The position numbers and the translations under genes were made by a program. Under the pieces are notes generated by a model that had not been told where the DNA came from, did not search any database, and worked only from the letters and a program-made list of their open reading frames with translations. 13,451 bases of DNA from contig CAZUTK010000074.1 of the NCBI GenBank assembly GCA_964623265.1, forward strand, positions 1-13,451. Direction: 5' to 3'. This document shows positions 6,476 to 13,451 of the stretch, piece by piece (positions within the stretch are counted from its first letter, which is position 1; the number at the start of each line of letters is the position of its first letter). Source of the DNA: CAZUTK01 sp964623265. GTDB lineage: Bacteria; Electryoneota; B3-LCP.

Positions 6476-8476
6476 TTAATATCCGGCAAGGGCGGCGACG
6501 GAATCCACCAGAGCCGCTAATTCCGGATCAGTTATCTGCACGCCTACAAGAGGTTCGATCCACTCTGCAGCTGCGGCTTGATTACCCGCTCGATATTGGA
6601 CGAGCGCCGCATGTGCCCGCGCAAGATGAAACGAGGGGCTTATGGAAAGCGCCATCTGGAATTGTTGCAGTGCTTGCCCCCAATCCCGCAATCCCTCATA
6701 AACCAACCCTCGCAAATAGTAAGTCCTCGCCTCCTCTGGTTCTGCATCCGCTGCTTTTTGAAGATAGATCAGCGCCTGCGTCGTGTCGGCTATTTGCAGG
6801 TAGAGATAGGCGAGATTGAAATAAACATAGGCGGGAGTTTCCGGTGCCAGGTCAGCGCCTTCCAGATAATCGTGAATTGCCGCTTGGAAGTCGCCGGCTT
6901 GAAACTTCACCTGAGCTTGGGCAAATAACTTTTCGGCGTCCAGCATACGCATTTCGCATTCCGGATCCAAGCCGGCGCGCCGGAACTCCTCCGCCGCCTG
7001 CTCCCGCATATTCAGAACGCTGTAAGAATCGCCCAGGGCGCGGTGTGCTTCCTGGAATTCGGGATCGAGGAGCAGCGCTTTCTGGAACATCAACGCGGCC
7101 TCCTGATGGCGCCCCTGTTTCTGCAAAACGCTGCCGATATTGAAGAAATCCATGCGGGGCGTAGCCAGACTCAGGGTGAAATTCGTCGGAGTATTGATCG
7201 GAATCGCTAATGCCGCAATGAGCAGCGCGAGGATGATCCCCCGTAGCCACTCTCCGCTTCGGAATCTTCGGTACAGTTCAATGATACCGGCGGCGCTGCA
7301 GGGCAGCAGGATCAACAGAATCGGCAGACGGTATTCCGATGCCGCAAAAAACAGCAGAGTCGTCAGCAGCAGACTCAAGCCAAAGAGATTGGGAATGAGA
7401 AACTCTCTGCGACGGAGCGAATACAACCAGAAAACGAAACCGACGGGCGCCAAAAGGCCGAAAGTGAAGGGGATACGCCGCAACCAGGAGGAGAAATATT
7501 CCGCAGCGTATAGGCTCAGATTGTTGGGGATCTCAGTCTGATGGAAAAACAGGTAGAATTTCCGCGCGAGCAGCTGTAAATAGTCAAATGGATGCTTTAG
7601 GATATAGCCGATACCCTGGCTCAACCAGTAACGCGAAGACGCGGTGATGCTCAGCTCTTTCCCCACTCTGCGGGAAGCTTCCATGCGGTAATCGAAATTC
7701 TCGAATCTGGGCTCCGCGGAACGGATAAAAGGCGCTTCCCAATAGATCCCCTCCGCAGAAGGATTATTACCTGCATAAAAGTTCATCCCCAGACTGGAGG
7801 TCGTCAAGACCCACTCCCCGCCGATGCGATAATTCCTGTAAGCGACAGGCAGCAAGACGACGGTTATCCCTATAGTGATCAGACCAGCTCTCTTCAAATC
7901 ACGATACCGCACGATGAATACAAATACGAAAATCAGCAGTACTGCGAAGATAAGGATGTTCGGCCTGGCAAACGCGGAGAGCCCCAGCAGAATACCCGCA
8001 AGCAACTCCAGCCACAATTTCCGTTCTCTGGATAGCAACAGCAGCAAGATGCAGCCGTCTAAGAGTAGAATCAGCGTCGCCGTCAACAACACCCCTTCGT
8101 AATAAACGATGGGGCGATAGAACGCCGCCAGAAAAGCGGCGAGGAGGCCGGTGTTCTCATCGAACAGTCTCTTTGCCAAGTTGTATACAATCAGCACAAT
8201 CAGCACACCGGCACAAGCCTGCACAAGCGCCGCAATTTGTGTCGCGGATGTGATATGATTATAAAGAAAGGCGAGCAGATAGGGATACAACGGGCTCATA
8301 AAAAAGATCCCTTCCCCTCCGCCTCTCCCCTGTGCGATGGCGAGCGCCCAAGCGTGATAATACTCCGAGTCAATGATCGGTACAGTCAAAACCGGCGTAT
8401 TCCAGATGCTCGCCAGATAGATGAATCTCAATACCGCGGCGAGGAGCAGAATCGCTGGCAGAATGATTTTCCTCAT
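6476..8476 (-). CDS. GT-C (GT39/ArnT-like) membrane glycosyltransferase with C-terminal TPRs
   Basis: 666 residues in two parts. Residues 1-430 form a polytopic membrane protein: TM1 (about 5-22), then a first periplasmic loop with the acidic motif D36-S-E38-Y-Y typical of the GT-C catalytic site and the F-M-S-P-L-Y-P-Y-L motif (59-67), then a series of hydrophobic helices such as GVLIVLIVYNLA, LILLLDGCILLLLL and LLLTTLLFFAASEYRLPILLILL. Families of this type use polyprenyl-phosphate-linked sugars to glycosylate lipids, polysaccharides or proteins on the outer face. Residues about 440-650 are TPR repeats (NIGSVLQKQGRHQEAALMF, AYVYFNLAYLYLQIAD, ARTYYLRGLVYEGLRDWGQA), which probably bind a partner. 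No Shine-Dalgarno site is visible before the ATG; a terminator and a palindrome lie there instead. The context with Wzc and a GT4 enzyme fits surface glycan synthesis. Substrate unknown. Confidence 0.82.
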   Translation of the reverse strand: MRKIILPAILLLAAVLRFIYLASIWNTPVLTVPIIDSEYYHAWALAIAQGRGGGEGIFFMSPLYPYLLAFLYNHITSATQIAALVQACAGVLIVLIVYNLAKRLFDENTGLLAAFLAAFYRPIVYYEGVLLTATLILLLDGCILLLLLSRERKLWLELLAGILLGLSAFARPNILIFAVLLIFVFVFIVRYRDLKRAGLITIGITVVLLPVAYRNYRIGGEWVLTTSSLGMNFYAGNNPSAEGIYWEAPFIRSAEPRFENFDYRMEASRRVGKELSITASSRYWLSQGIGYILKHPFDYLQLLARKFYLFFHQTEIPNNLSLYAAEYFSSWLRRIPFTFGLLAPVGFVFWLYSLRRREFLIPNLFGLSLLLTTLLFFAASEYRLPILLILLPCSAAGIIELYRRFRSGEWLRGIILALLIAALAIPINTPTNFTLSLATPRMDFFNIGSVLQKQGRHQEAALMFQKALLLDPEFQEAHRALGDSYSVLNMREQAAEEFRRAGLDPECEMRMLDAEKLFAQAQVKFQAGDFQAAIHDYLEGADLAPETPAYVYFNLAYLYLQIADTTQALIYLQKAADAEPEEARTYYLRGLVYEGLRDWGQALQQFQMALSISPSFHLARAHAALVQYRAGNQAAAAEWIEPLVGVQITDPELAALVDSVAALAGY

Positions 8477-8478
8477 TT

Positions 8479-8493
8479 CGATAATGATTATCA
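8479..8493. promoter_or_regulatory. Fur-box-like palindrome
   Basis: GATAAT-G-ATTATC (8480-8492) is a perfect 6-1-6 palindrome. With its flanks it matches 14 of 15 positions of the 7-1-7 Fur consensus TGATAATNATTATCA. It ends three bases before the start codon of the TPR glycosyltransferase. Read on the minus strand, GATAAT could also be a -10 element for a leaderless transcript. Regulator identity is unproven. Confidence 0.35.
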
Positions 8494-8494
8494 G

Positions 8495-8526
8495 AAAAAA
8501 GGGGGATCCATCCGAGATGGTCCCCC
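8495..8526 (-). terminator. Rho-independent terminator of the selenoprotein gene
   Basis: On the minus strand GGGGGA pairs with TCCCCC and CCATC with GATGG, one A bulged and a TCG loop (8526-8501), followed by TTTTTT (8500-8495). It lies 24 bp after the stop of the secreted protein gene and 18 bp before the next start codon. Confidence 0.87.
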
Positions 8527-8550
8527 GACGTCAGACTCTTCTCCGCATCG

Positions 8551-10575
8551 CTACTTCAGCAAAACCGCTTTCGATGTCGCCTCGCCGAAAGGTGAGACAA
8601 TCCGAATCAGATAGATCCCTGAGGACAGATCCGCTGCATTCCAGATTATGCGGTGTCGCCCAGCATCCCTGTAGTCTTGAAGGATGAGCTCCATCAGCCT
8701 TCCCTCCAGATTGTAAGCCGCAACCTGCACAGGGCTGCCTTTCGGCAATGCGAATTCGATGGTCGTGCGCGGATTGAAAGGATTGGGCGAAATTCTATGG
8801 ATGGCAACGCAATTGGGAAGGGCGACTTCGAAATTCCCACTTTCCTCCACAGGCGTGCTGGCTAACCATTCGAGGACGTTTTCGAGAACCACCACTCGAG
8901 ATGTTGTGCCGGCGGCGCCGGTGACGGCTTCGAAAGCAAACGCCATATAGACCAGCTTGTAACCGCCGGTTTCGCAGCGCAACGCCGCGCGAGTGCCCGC
9001 GTTGGGATATGTATAGATTCCAATTGCCGGATTTAGAGGGATCAGACTGGAGCTCGAATTCCCATTCCCCGCGCCGCCGGATCCCGCCATAAACAGCGTT
9101 GTGCCGCCGGAAATGGGATCCCCGGGAACACCGTCTATCATCATCTCGCTGACGGTATTGGCTAAGTGCTGCGCATGCAAGACATTTTGATAAAACCCGG
9201 TTGCACCAAGGACATCGCCGGCATTTTGACTGGAAAGGAAAAGCCGTCCTCCTCCGTTCAGGTAATTCTCAATTCTGGTTTGCTCTTCCGTTGATAAAAC
9301 GGACTGCGCATCGCTGCCGGTGTACCAGATCACGATGGGATACAGCGACAGCTCGGATTCCGGAACCAACCCGGCTTGCGATTGATTCCAGGCATCATGC
9401 ACGCGCCCTAAAGCAGTCAGATCCCCGACATAAAAGGATTGATAATTGCCGTTGATGTCATCATTGACGAGCAGAATATCGGGTCTTCCCACCATAAAAG
9501 TGATGGGATAGCTGCTCTGATATGATCCGGGCTGCGCCGTTACCGTCACGATAAAATTGACTTCGTGGGCTTCGAAGGCGGGATCCACGTAGAACTGGAA
9601 GGGCTGGTTGTCATTCGACGCGGAAGAACCCGCCGGTATATCGGGGAAAGGCACCGTAGCGACTGTGACCTGTATCAACGGCTCACTCGTGGATAACGTC
9701 GCCGACACCTGTTCAGCATCGTGGAAGGGAATCTGATTCGATAGCGTGATAACCATTTCGCCGGTTTCCCCGGGATCCACTCTGCCGTCCCCGTTTCCCG
9801 TGGGGTCGGATACCGTGTATTCTGTCAGAAGAATATTGGGGAAATCCAGCGGCATCTCTTTCAAAGTAGCCTGCAGGATTTCTTTGGTCGTATTGTTCTG
9901 CACGAAGGCGGCGAAATCGAGATTATCCAGCGACCAGGATGAATTCAGCGAAAAGGAAGCCGTGTACGTCGCCGTATCATACGCCGTGGCGGAAAAACTC
10001 AGCCCAGAAGCCGACGGCGCGAACGCCAGCATCGGATGATAGTGATGAGGTTGACCGTTCGGCGATGGCAGATGGCGATATCGCTCCATCAGTACGAATT
10101 GGATGGCGTAGTTCCCGCTGATGCTCATATCGGCGACGACGCGGCAGGTGGCGTTCAGCGTTTGCCCGTTCACCGACCCGTTCAGCTCCATCCAGAGCGG
10201 TGAAGGAATCGCCATTCGCGATTGAATGGAAGATTGGATGCTTGTCCAGGAAGCGCTATACCCATCGCACTTCATCGTGGGCGTAGCGTTCACGCCATAA
10301 TATGACCTGCGGGCGTTGTTATCCGTCGGATTTGCGAGATACCAAGGATCGCTGCCGCTGGGCCAGCTCATATGATAGGCAATATCGAAAGCGTTGCGCG
10401 GAGTCCCTACATTCTGCAGGGCTGTATGGAGAGCCGGATCGCTCTGCGCACAATACGGTCAGCCCCAGTTGGTGAAGTTCTCCACCAGCACCGTCCTCTG
10501 GTAGGCGAAAATCGGCAATGCCATCAAGCTTGACAGGAGGAAAATCCCCTTGATTTTCAGACAGATTCCTCGCAT
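8551..10575 (-). CDS. Secreted Omp28/thioredoxin-like selenoprotein with T9SS sorting domain (TGA at codon 39 read as Sec)
   Basis: 674 residues if the in-frame TGA at 10461-10459 is read as selenocysteine. ATG at 10575 has GGGAG (10584-10580) four bases upstream. Residues 1-24 are a signal peptide (KIKGIFLLSSLMALPIFA). Residues 27-250 resemble the Omp28 family: RTVLVENFTNWG, then U39-P-Y-C42 at the CxxC position, AYHMSWPSGSDPW, and the thioredoxin cis-Pro loop GVNATPT (Pro99), ending with AAFVQNNTTKEILQA. A beta domain opens with SDPTGNGDGRVDPGE (about 257-271). A Rossmann/GATase-like domain runs about 365-575 (ILLVNDD, VIWYTGSD, YLNGGGRLFLSSQ). Residues about 594-674 are a type IX sorting domain (ISPNPFNPRTTIEFALP, SSGIYLIRI). 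A conventional caller would start at M69 (10371), mid-fold, losing signal and active site. The gene lies between wzc and a glycosyltransferase, with hairpins on both sides. Probably an exported thiol/selenol redox enzyme; substrate unknown. A sequencing error or a nonsense pseudogene is the alternative. Confidence 0.82.
10419..10465 (-). promoter_or_regulatory. Candidate bacterial SECIS element
   Basis: On the minus strand GGGCU (10465-10461, its U being the first base of the UGA) pairs with AGCCC (10423-10419). GUAU (10456-10453) pairs with AUAC (10427-10424). AGAGC (10445-10441) pairs with GCUCU (10434-10430), closing a 6-base loop GAUCCG. The loop begins 18 bases after the UGA and its first base is G, both matching what is known of bacterial SECIS hairpins (loop about 16-37 bases downstream, a G in the first two loop positions). 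It is coding sequence as well, as expected for bSECIS. Confidence 0.68.
10459..10461 (-). other. In-frame UGA, predicted selenocysteine codon (Sec39)
   Basis: Reading from the ATG at 10575, codon 39 is TGA and the frame stays open on both sides with conserved protein content. It occupies the first position of a C-x-x-C-type redox motif (U-P-Y-C) in a thioredoxin-like fold, the classic location of Sec. TGA is an ordinary stop in at least five other genes here (stops at 1375, 2261, 5678, 6060 and 12911), so genome-wide reassignment is unlikely. Confidence 0.82.
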
Positions 10576-10600
10576 TTTTCTCCCTGCTGCGAATGAATAA

Positions 10601-10625
10601 GAATAGGGGAGCGGATCCCCTATTC
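10601..10625 (-). terminator. Hairpin between wzc and the selenoprotein gene
   Basis: GAATAGGGGA (10601-10610) and TCCCCTATTC (10616-10625) form a perfect 10-bp stem with a 5-base loop. It lies 24 bp after the wzc-type stop and 25 bp before the selenoprotein start. On the minus strand it is followed by TTATTCATTC, a moderate T-tract, so it is a probable but possibly leaky terminator. Confidence 0.7.
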
Positions 10626-10649
10626 ATGTACGATGTATTTTATCTTGAT

Positions 10650-12785
10650 TTACTCCAGCTTGAATTTCCTTCTGGTGGATTTCCCTTTGAAACCCAGCAG
10701 CGCCAGCGGCTTCCTCGTCAGGCTCCGCATCGCCGTATCTTCTTCGTGATTGTAGGAATGATAGTAGTAGTAGTAATGGCTCCCTTCCATCTGGATTTTG
10801 TTCAAGACGATGCCCAGCAGCCGATTACCGCCCCTCTCGATCGTACCCACCGCTTGTTTTAACATCGGCTTCGAGATTTCTCCGGCGGCGACGACGACGA
10901 TGGTGCGATCCACCAGAGATCCTAAAATCACCGGATCATTCAAGGAGAAAAGCGGCGGCGTATCGAAGATGATGAGGTCGAAAAGTTTTTCCGCTTCCCT
11001 AATGAAATCCTTGAACTGATTCGACTCGAACAGTTGCGTTGTGTTCGGAGGCTTGGGTCCGGTGGTGATGACCCACAGATTATCAATGCCGGAAGGTTTC
11101 AGCACCTCTTCTATGGAAGCTTCGCCCAAAATCACCTCGGTCAGTCCGATCTCGTTTTCCAGACCGAAGACATGATAAACGTCGGGGCGGGGATAATCCG
11201 TATCAATCAACAGCACATTCTTTCCGGATTGGGCGATGTTGATCGCCAGATTCGCCGCTACATAGGTCTTGCCTTCCGCCGGAATCGAGCTCGTGACCAT
11301 GATGCTCTTGATCTTCTCATTCAAGCTGCTCAGCTTGATGTTGTGAGCCAGAATGTTGTAGGCTTCCCGCAGGAAATAGAGCGATTTCTTCTCCGCTTTG
11401 ATATTGGCGCCGGCGATCAGAGGGACGCTCTTGCGGTTCATCATTGGGATGCTGCCCAGCAGAGGTAACCCGAGCTGAGTTTGAATGGATTCGGCATCTT
11501 TGACGGAATCGTCTAGGTATTCGACCAGGATCGCCAGACCCACACCGAAAATCAACCCCAGAATCGCACCGAAAATGAGGTTGTCATCCGTCTGCGGTGA
11601 ATGGACTCTCGCGCGCCAGGCGGGTTCGATGATATTGATCCGCGAAATCTGCATCGCTTTGGTGATATTCAACCGATACTTCATATCGAGGAGCATCTCA
11701 TACAACCGCTCCGATGTTTCCGCCGTCAGTTCCAGCTGCGCCAGAGTGTAAATCTTGTTCGGAAACTCGCTCAGCTTCTTCTGATATTGGTTGATCTGGT
11801 TCTGGATTTCTGATAATCTCGCCTTTTCCGACTTCTGATAGATATCCTTTTCATTCAGCAAGCGATGCTGCAATTCGATGATTTTCTCCCGCAATCCGAT
11901 GATGACCGGATGATTATCCGTGTATTTCGTCAATGATGACTGCAGATCTGCCTCCAGAGAAGCCAATTCCAGTTTCAGCTGAGAGATCTGCGACTGGCCC
12001 GAGATGGTGCTCCCCCCCACCATCTCGCTCTGCCCGCCCAGATTGGCTTCCATCGTGTTGATTTCCTGAATGGAGAGATTCAACATGCTCTGCTGAGCTC
12101 TCAGATTGGAAACCTGCTGGATGATGGATTGAATTTCGGATGAAACATCCACGATCCCGTCTTCTTCCTGAAATTCGCGCAATTTCCGCTTCGCTTCGTT
12201 CCAATCCCGCTTGGCGATTTTAGACTGCTCATCTGCGAAACGTGCGGCGTCAGCGGTCTCCCTGTGTTTGCGAGCCACATCTTCGCTCAGGTAGACTTCC
12301 GCAAGAGTGTTTGCCAAATCCAGAGCTTCCTGCGGATTCGGCGAGTATCCCTGCACGGAGAGCACCGTGGATTTTTTCGAAGGTTTAACGGTCACGCCTC
12401 GCTGCGACATCCATTTGAAAGTACCGGAAGTCAAGAGCAGAGAAGGACCCGGCAGATAATTGCCGTCCGCGTCGCGCATATTCAGCTTCTGCGTGACTTT
12501 ATCGAGGACCGGCTTGCTGAGCATTTTCAGCACTTCCACTTCGGTCTTGCTGCTGGATTGGCTTAGATTTGCAGAGAATAAGACTTCGCTGACCTCCTCC
12601 AATCCCATGCTGCGCAGCAGAGCTTCCTGCGTCCCCGTGCCTTCAATGACCAGCTTGCATTCAGCCACATAGGTTTTGGGTTTCAGGAAGGTCGTGACGG
12701 CGATGATGCCGAACACAACGATAAACCCCTGAATAATCAACCATTTGCGGCGTACCAAAATATCCCAGACTCGTTTGATTTCCAT
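10650..12785 (-). CDS. Wzc-type polysaccharide co-polymerase with C-terminal BY-kinase domain
   Basis: 711 residues, start fixed by AGAGGT (12797-12792) six bases before the ATG. The N-terminal Wzz domain has TM1 (about 15-34) and a periplasmic region with long coiled coils (about 165-350). TM2 follows (403-421, GAILGLIFGVGLAILVEYL), preceded by the usual I-I-E-P-A-W segment with P398 near the membrane. The cytoplasmic bacterial tyrosine kinase domain contains Walker A TSSIPAEGKT (498-507), Walker A' LLIDTDYPRP (525-534) and Walker B DLIIFDTPP (603-611). The C-terminus has a Tyr cluster (Y671-675 and Y678) matching the autophosphorylated tail. The usual Arg before R-P in Walker A' (D-L-R-R-P) is Pro here. 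Such proteins control chain length and export of capsular or exopolysaccharide with a Wza-type channel. It is a single-chain (proteobacterial or Bacteroidota style) form and has its own promoter. Confidence 0.93.
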   Translation of the reverse strand: MEIKRVWDILVRRKWLIIQGFIVVFGIIAVTTFLKPKTYVAECKLVIEGTGTQEALLRSMGLEEVSEVLFSANLSQSSSKTEVEVLKMLSKPVLDKVTQKLNMRDADGNYLPGPSLLLTSGTFKWMSQRGVTVKPSKKSTVLSVQGYSPNPQEALDLANTLAEVYLSEDVARKHRETADAARFADEQSKIAKRDWNEAKRKLREFQEEDGIVDVSSEIQSIIQQVSNLRAQQSMLNLSIQEINTMEANLGGQSEMVGGSTISGQSQISQLKLELASLEADLQSSLTKYTDNHPVIIGLREKIIELQHRLLNEKDIYQKSEKARLSEIQNQINQYQKKLSEFPNKIYTLAQLELTAETSERLYEMLLDMKYRLNITKAMQISRINIIEPAWRARVHSPQTDDNLIFGAILGLIFGVGLAILVEYLDDSVKDAESIQTQLGLPLLGSIPMMNRKSVPLIAGANIKAEKKSLYFLREAYNILAHNIKLSSLNEKIKSIMVTSSIPAEGKTYVAANLAINIAQSGKNVLLIDTDYPRPDVYHVFGLENEIGLTEVILGEASIEEVLKPSGIDNLWVITTGPKPPNTTQLFESNQFKDFIREAEKLFDLIIFDTPPLFSLNDPVILGSLVDRTIVVVAAGEISKPMLKQAVGTIERGGNRLLGIVLNKIQMEGSHYYYYYHSYNHEEDTAMRSLTRKPLALLGFKGKSTRRKFKLE

Positions 12786-12830
12786 ATCCGGACCTCTTGA
12801 TTAGCACGGAGAAGAAAATACGTGAAATTT

Positions 12831-12859
12831 AATTTAGTCTTTTCTTATCCAAAAGTCAA
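12831..12859 (-). promoter_or_regulatory. Sigma-70-type promoter for the wzc-like gene
   Basis: On the minus strand TTGACT (12859-12854) lies exactly 17 bases before TAAATT (12836-12831) in AT-rich DNA, giving an expected leader of about 40 bases before the start at 12785. Both hexamers match consensus in four or more positions. The 123-bp gap to the upstream glycosyltransferase gene shows no clear terminator. Confidence 0.65.
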
Positions 12860-12908
12860 GTATAAAGTTAAAATTTCGGAAGTTAGAAGATCGTAGTTTA
12901 TAAAATTA

Positions 12909-13451
12909 TCAGGATAATTCAACCGCTTTTGAAAGTTTTTCTTCAGCAACCCTATGAATCAAGACGGGTGAAATTCCCAAAAGTTGATAATAGCGCGCTT
13001 CAATCTGACTTGCAATTTCATCCCAAGAGTAATCGCGCTGTGCAATTTTCCGAGCTTCGACGCTCATCCTCGAACACAAATCCTGATCCCCCAGCAGTTT
13101 CAGCATCGCAGCAGCAAAGGCTTCAATGTCCTGCGGAGGTACAAGGAGCCCAGTAACACCGTGCTCAATCGGTTCAGCGGATCCGGAAAACGCCACCACC
13201 GGCAATCCCGCCGCCATATAATTCAGCAATTTGATGGGAAAGCCCGACCAGGAAATTCGCGTATTCACAGCGAGCGTCCCTAAAGCGCTAATCTCTTTCA
13301 CCTGCTGGAAGGGGAGTTTCTCAAGTATCACCACGCGGTCATCCATGCCGAATTCGAAGACTTTCTTCCGGAATGGACGCGCATCCGACCCGGTCAGCAG
13401 GACGAATTTCGCGTTCGGATGGTTCGCAAAGGCGATTTGCAATGCCCGGAT
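12909..13451 (-). CDS. GT4-family glycosyltransferase (C-terminal part; 5' end beyond window)
   Basis: The frame is open to the right edge; an in-frame TTG at 13442 is not a credible start. About 180 residues are present, forming the C-terminal Rossmann (donor-binding) domain of a GT-B enzyme: AKFVLLTGSD, DDRVVILEKLPFQQVKEI, a conserved core SGFPIKLLNYMAAGLPVVAF, then EPIEHGVTGLLVPPQDIEAFAAAM and a C-terminal helix with YSWDEIASQIEARYYQLL. This matches GT4 retaining glycosyltransferases that move sugar from a nucleotide donor. The usual E-x7-E pair is not seen: Ser and Asn occupy those positions (S-G-F-P-I-K-L-L-N). The position upstream of wzc supports a role in surface polysaccharide assembly. 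Donor and acceptor are unknown. Confidence 0.85.
   Translation of the reverse strand: MRALQIAFANHPNAKFVLLTGSDARPFRKKVFEFGMDDRVVILEKLPFQQVKEISALGTLAVNTRISWSGFPIKLLNYMAAGLPVVAFSGSAEPIEHGVTGLLVPPQDIEAFAAAMLKLLGDQDLCSRMSVEARKIAQRDYSWDEIASQIEARYYQLLGISPVLIHRVAEEKLSKAVELS

Noticed and set aside
10319..10627. A 102-residue minus-strand frame covering the start of the selenoprotein gene
   Set aside because: It is in another frame, shows no domain or signal peptide, and cannot explain the signal peptide, UPYC and cis-Pro sequence that continue in the TGA-containing frame.
1..13451. tRNA, rRNA, CRISPR array or insertion sequence
   Set aside because: No cloverleaf, repeat-spacer series, transposase motif or terminal inverted repeats were seen on reading both strands.

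Overview
This window (about 50% G+C by eye) looks like a chromosomal segment of a Gram-negative bacterium of the FCB superphylum or a related candidate phylum. The main clue is a type IX secretion (T9SS) C-terminal sorting domain with the typical SPNPFNP motif, joined on one protein to an Omp28-type thioredoxin domain. Other clues are an SLH/TPR lipoprotein, an LPP20-type periplasmic protein and good Shine-Dalgarno sites at most genes. No phylum can be fixed from the sequence alone.

Left third (1-4536, plus strand): the 3' end of a CHAT-domain protein, a secreted FecR-domain protein, an LPP20-like periplasmic protein and a TPR/SLH lipoprotein. All read the same way and end at a strong intrinsic terminator (4502-4536). 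This looks like an envelope-associated gene set. The CHAT protein keeps its catalytic-region His but has Phe where the catalytic Cys should be.

Middle (4526-6475, minus strand): a compact operon of a 54-residue gene (6222-6058), a 113-residue gene with an internal repeat (6017-5676) and hemW, a radical-SAM haem chaperone (5731-4526). It is preceded by an AT-rich regulatory region.

Right half (6476-13451, minus strand): a GT4 glycosyltransferase cut by the window edge, a Wzc-type polysaccharide co-polymerase/BY-kinase with a clear promoter, a large secreted protein, and a GT-C-type membrane glycosyltransferase with C-terminal TPRs. This looks like a surface-polysaccharide locus with an inserted secreted redox protein.

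The most notable observation is in the secreted protein (10575-8551). It opens with a good ribosome-binding site and signal peptide, then has an in-frame TGA at codon 39, exactly at the first position of a thioredoxin-type CxxC motif (U-P-Y-C). The frame continues for 635 more residues: rest of the thioredoxin fold with cis-Pro, a beta domain, a Rossmann-like domain and a T9SS tail. Immediately after the TGA lies a stem-loop with the geometry of a bacterial SECIS element. TGA is an ordinary stop in several other genes here. I read this as a selenocysteine-containing, T9SS-exported surface thioredoxin-like protein. Conventional gene calling would truncate it to start at 10371 and lose the signal peptide and active site.
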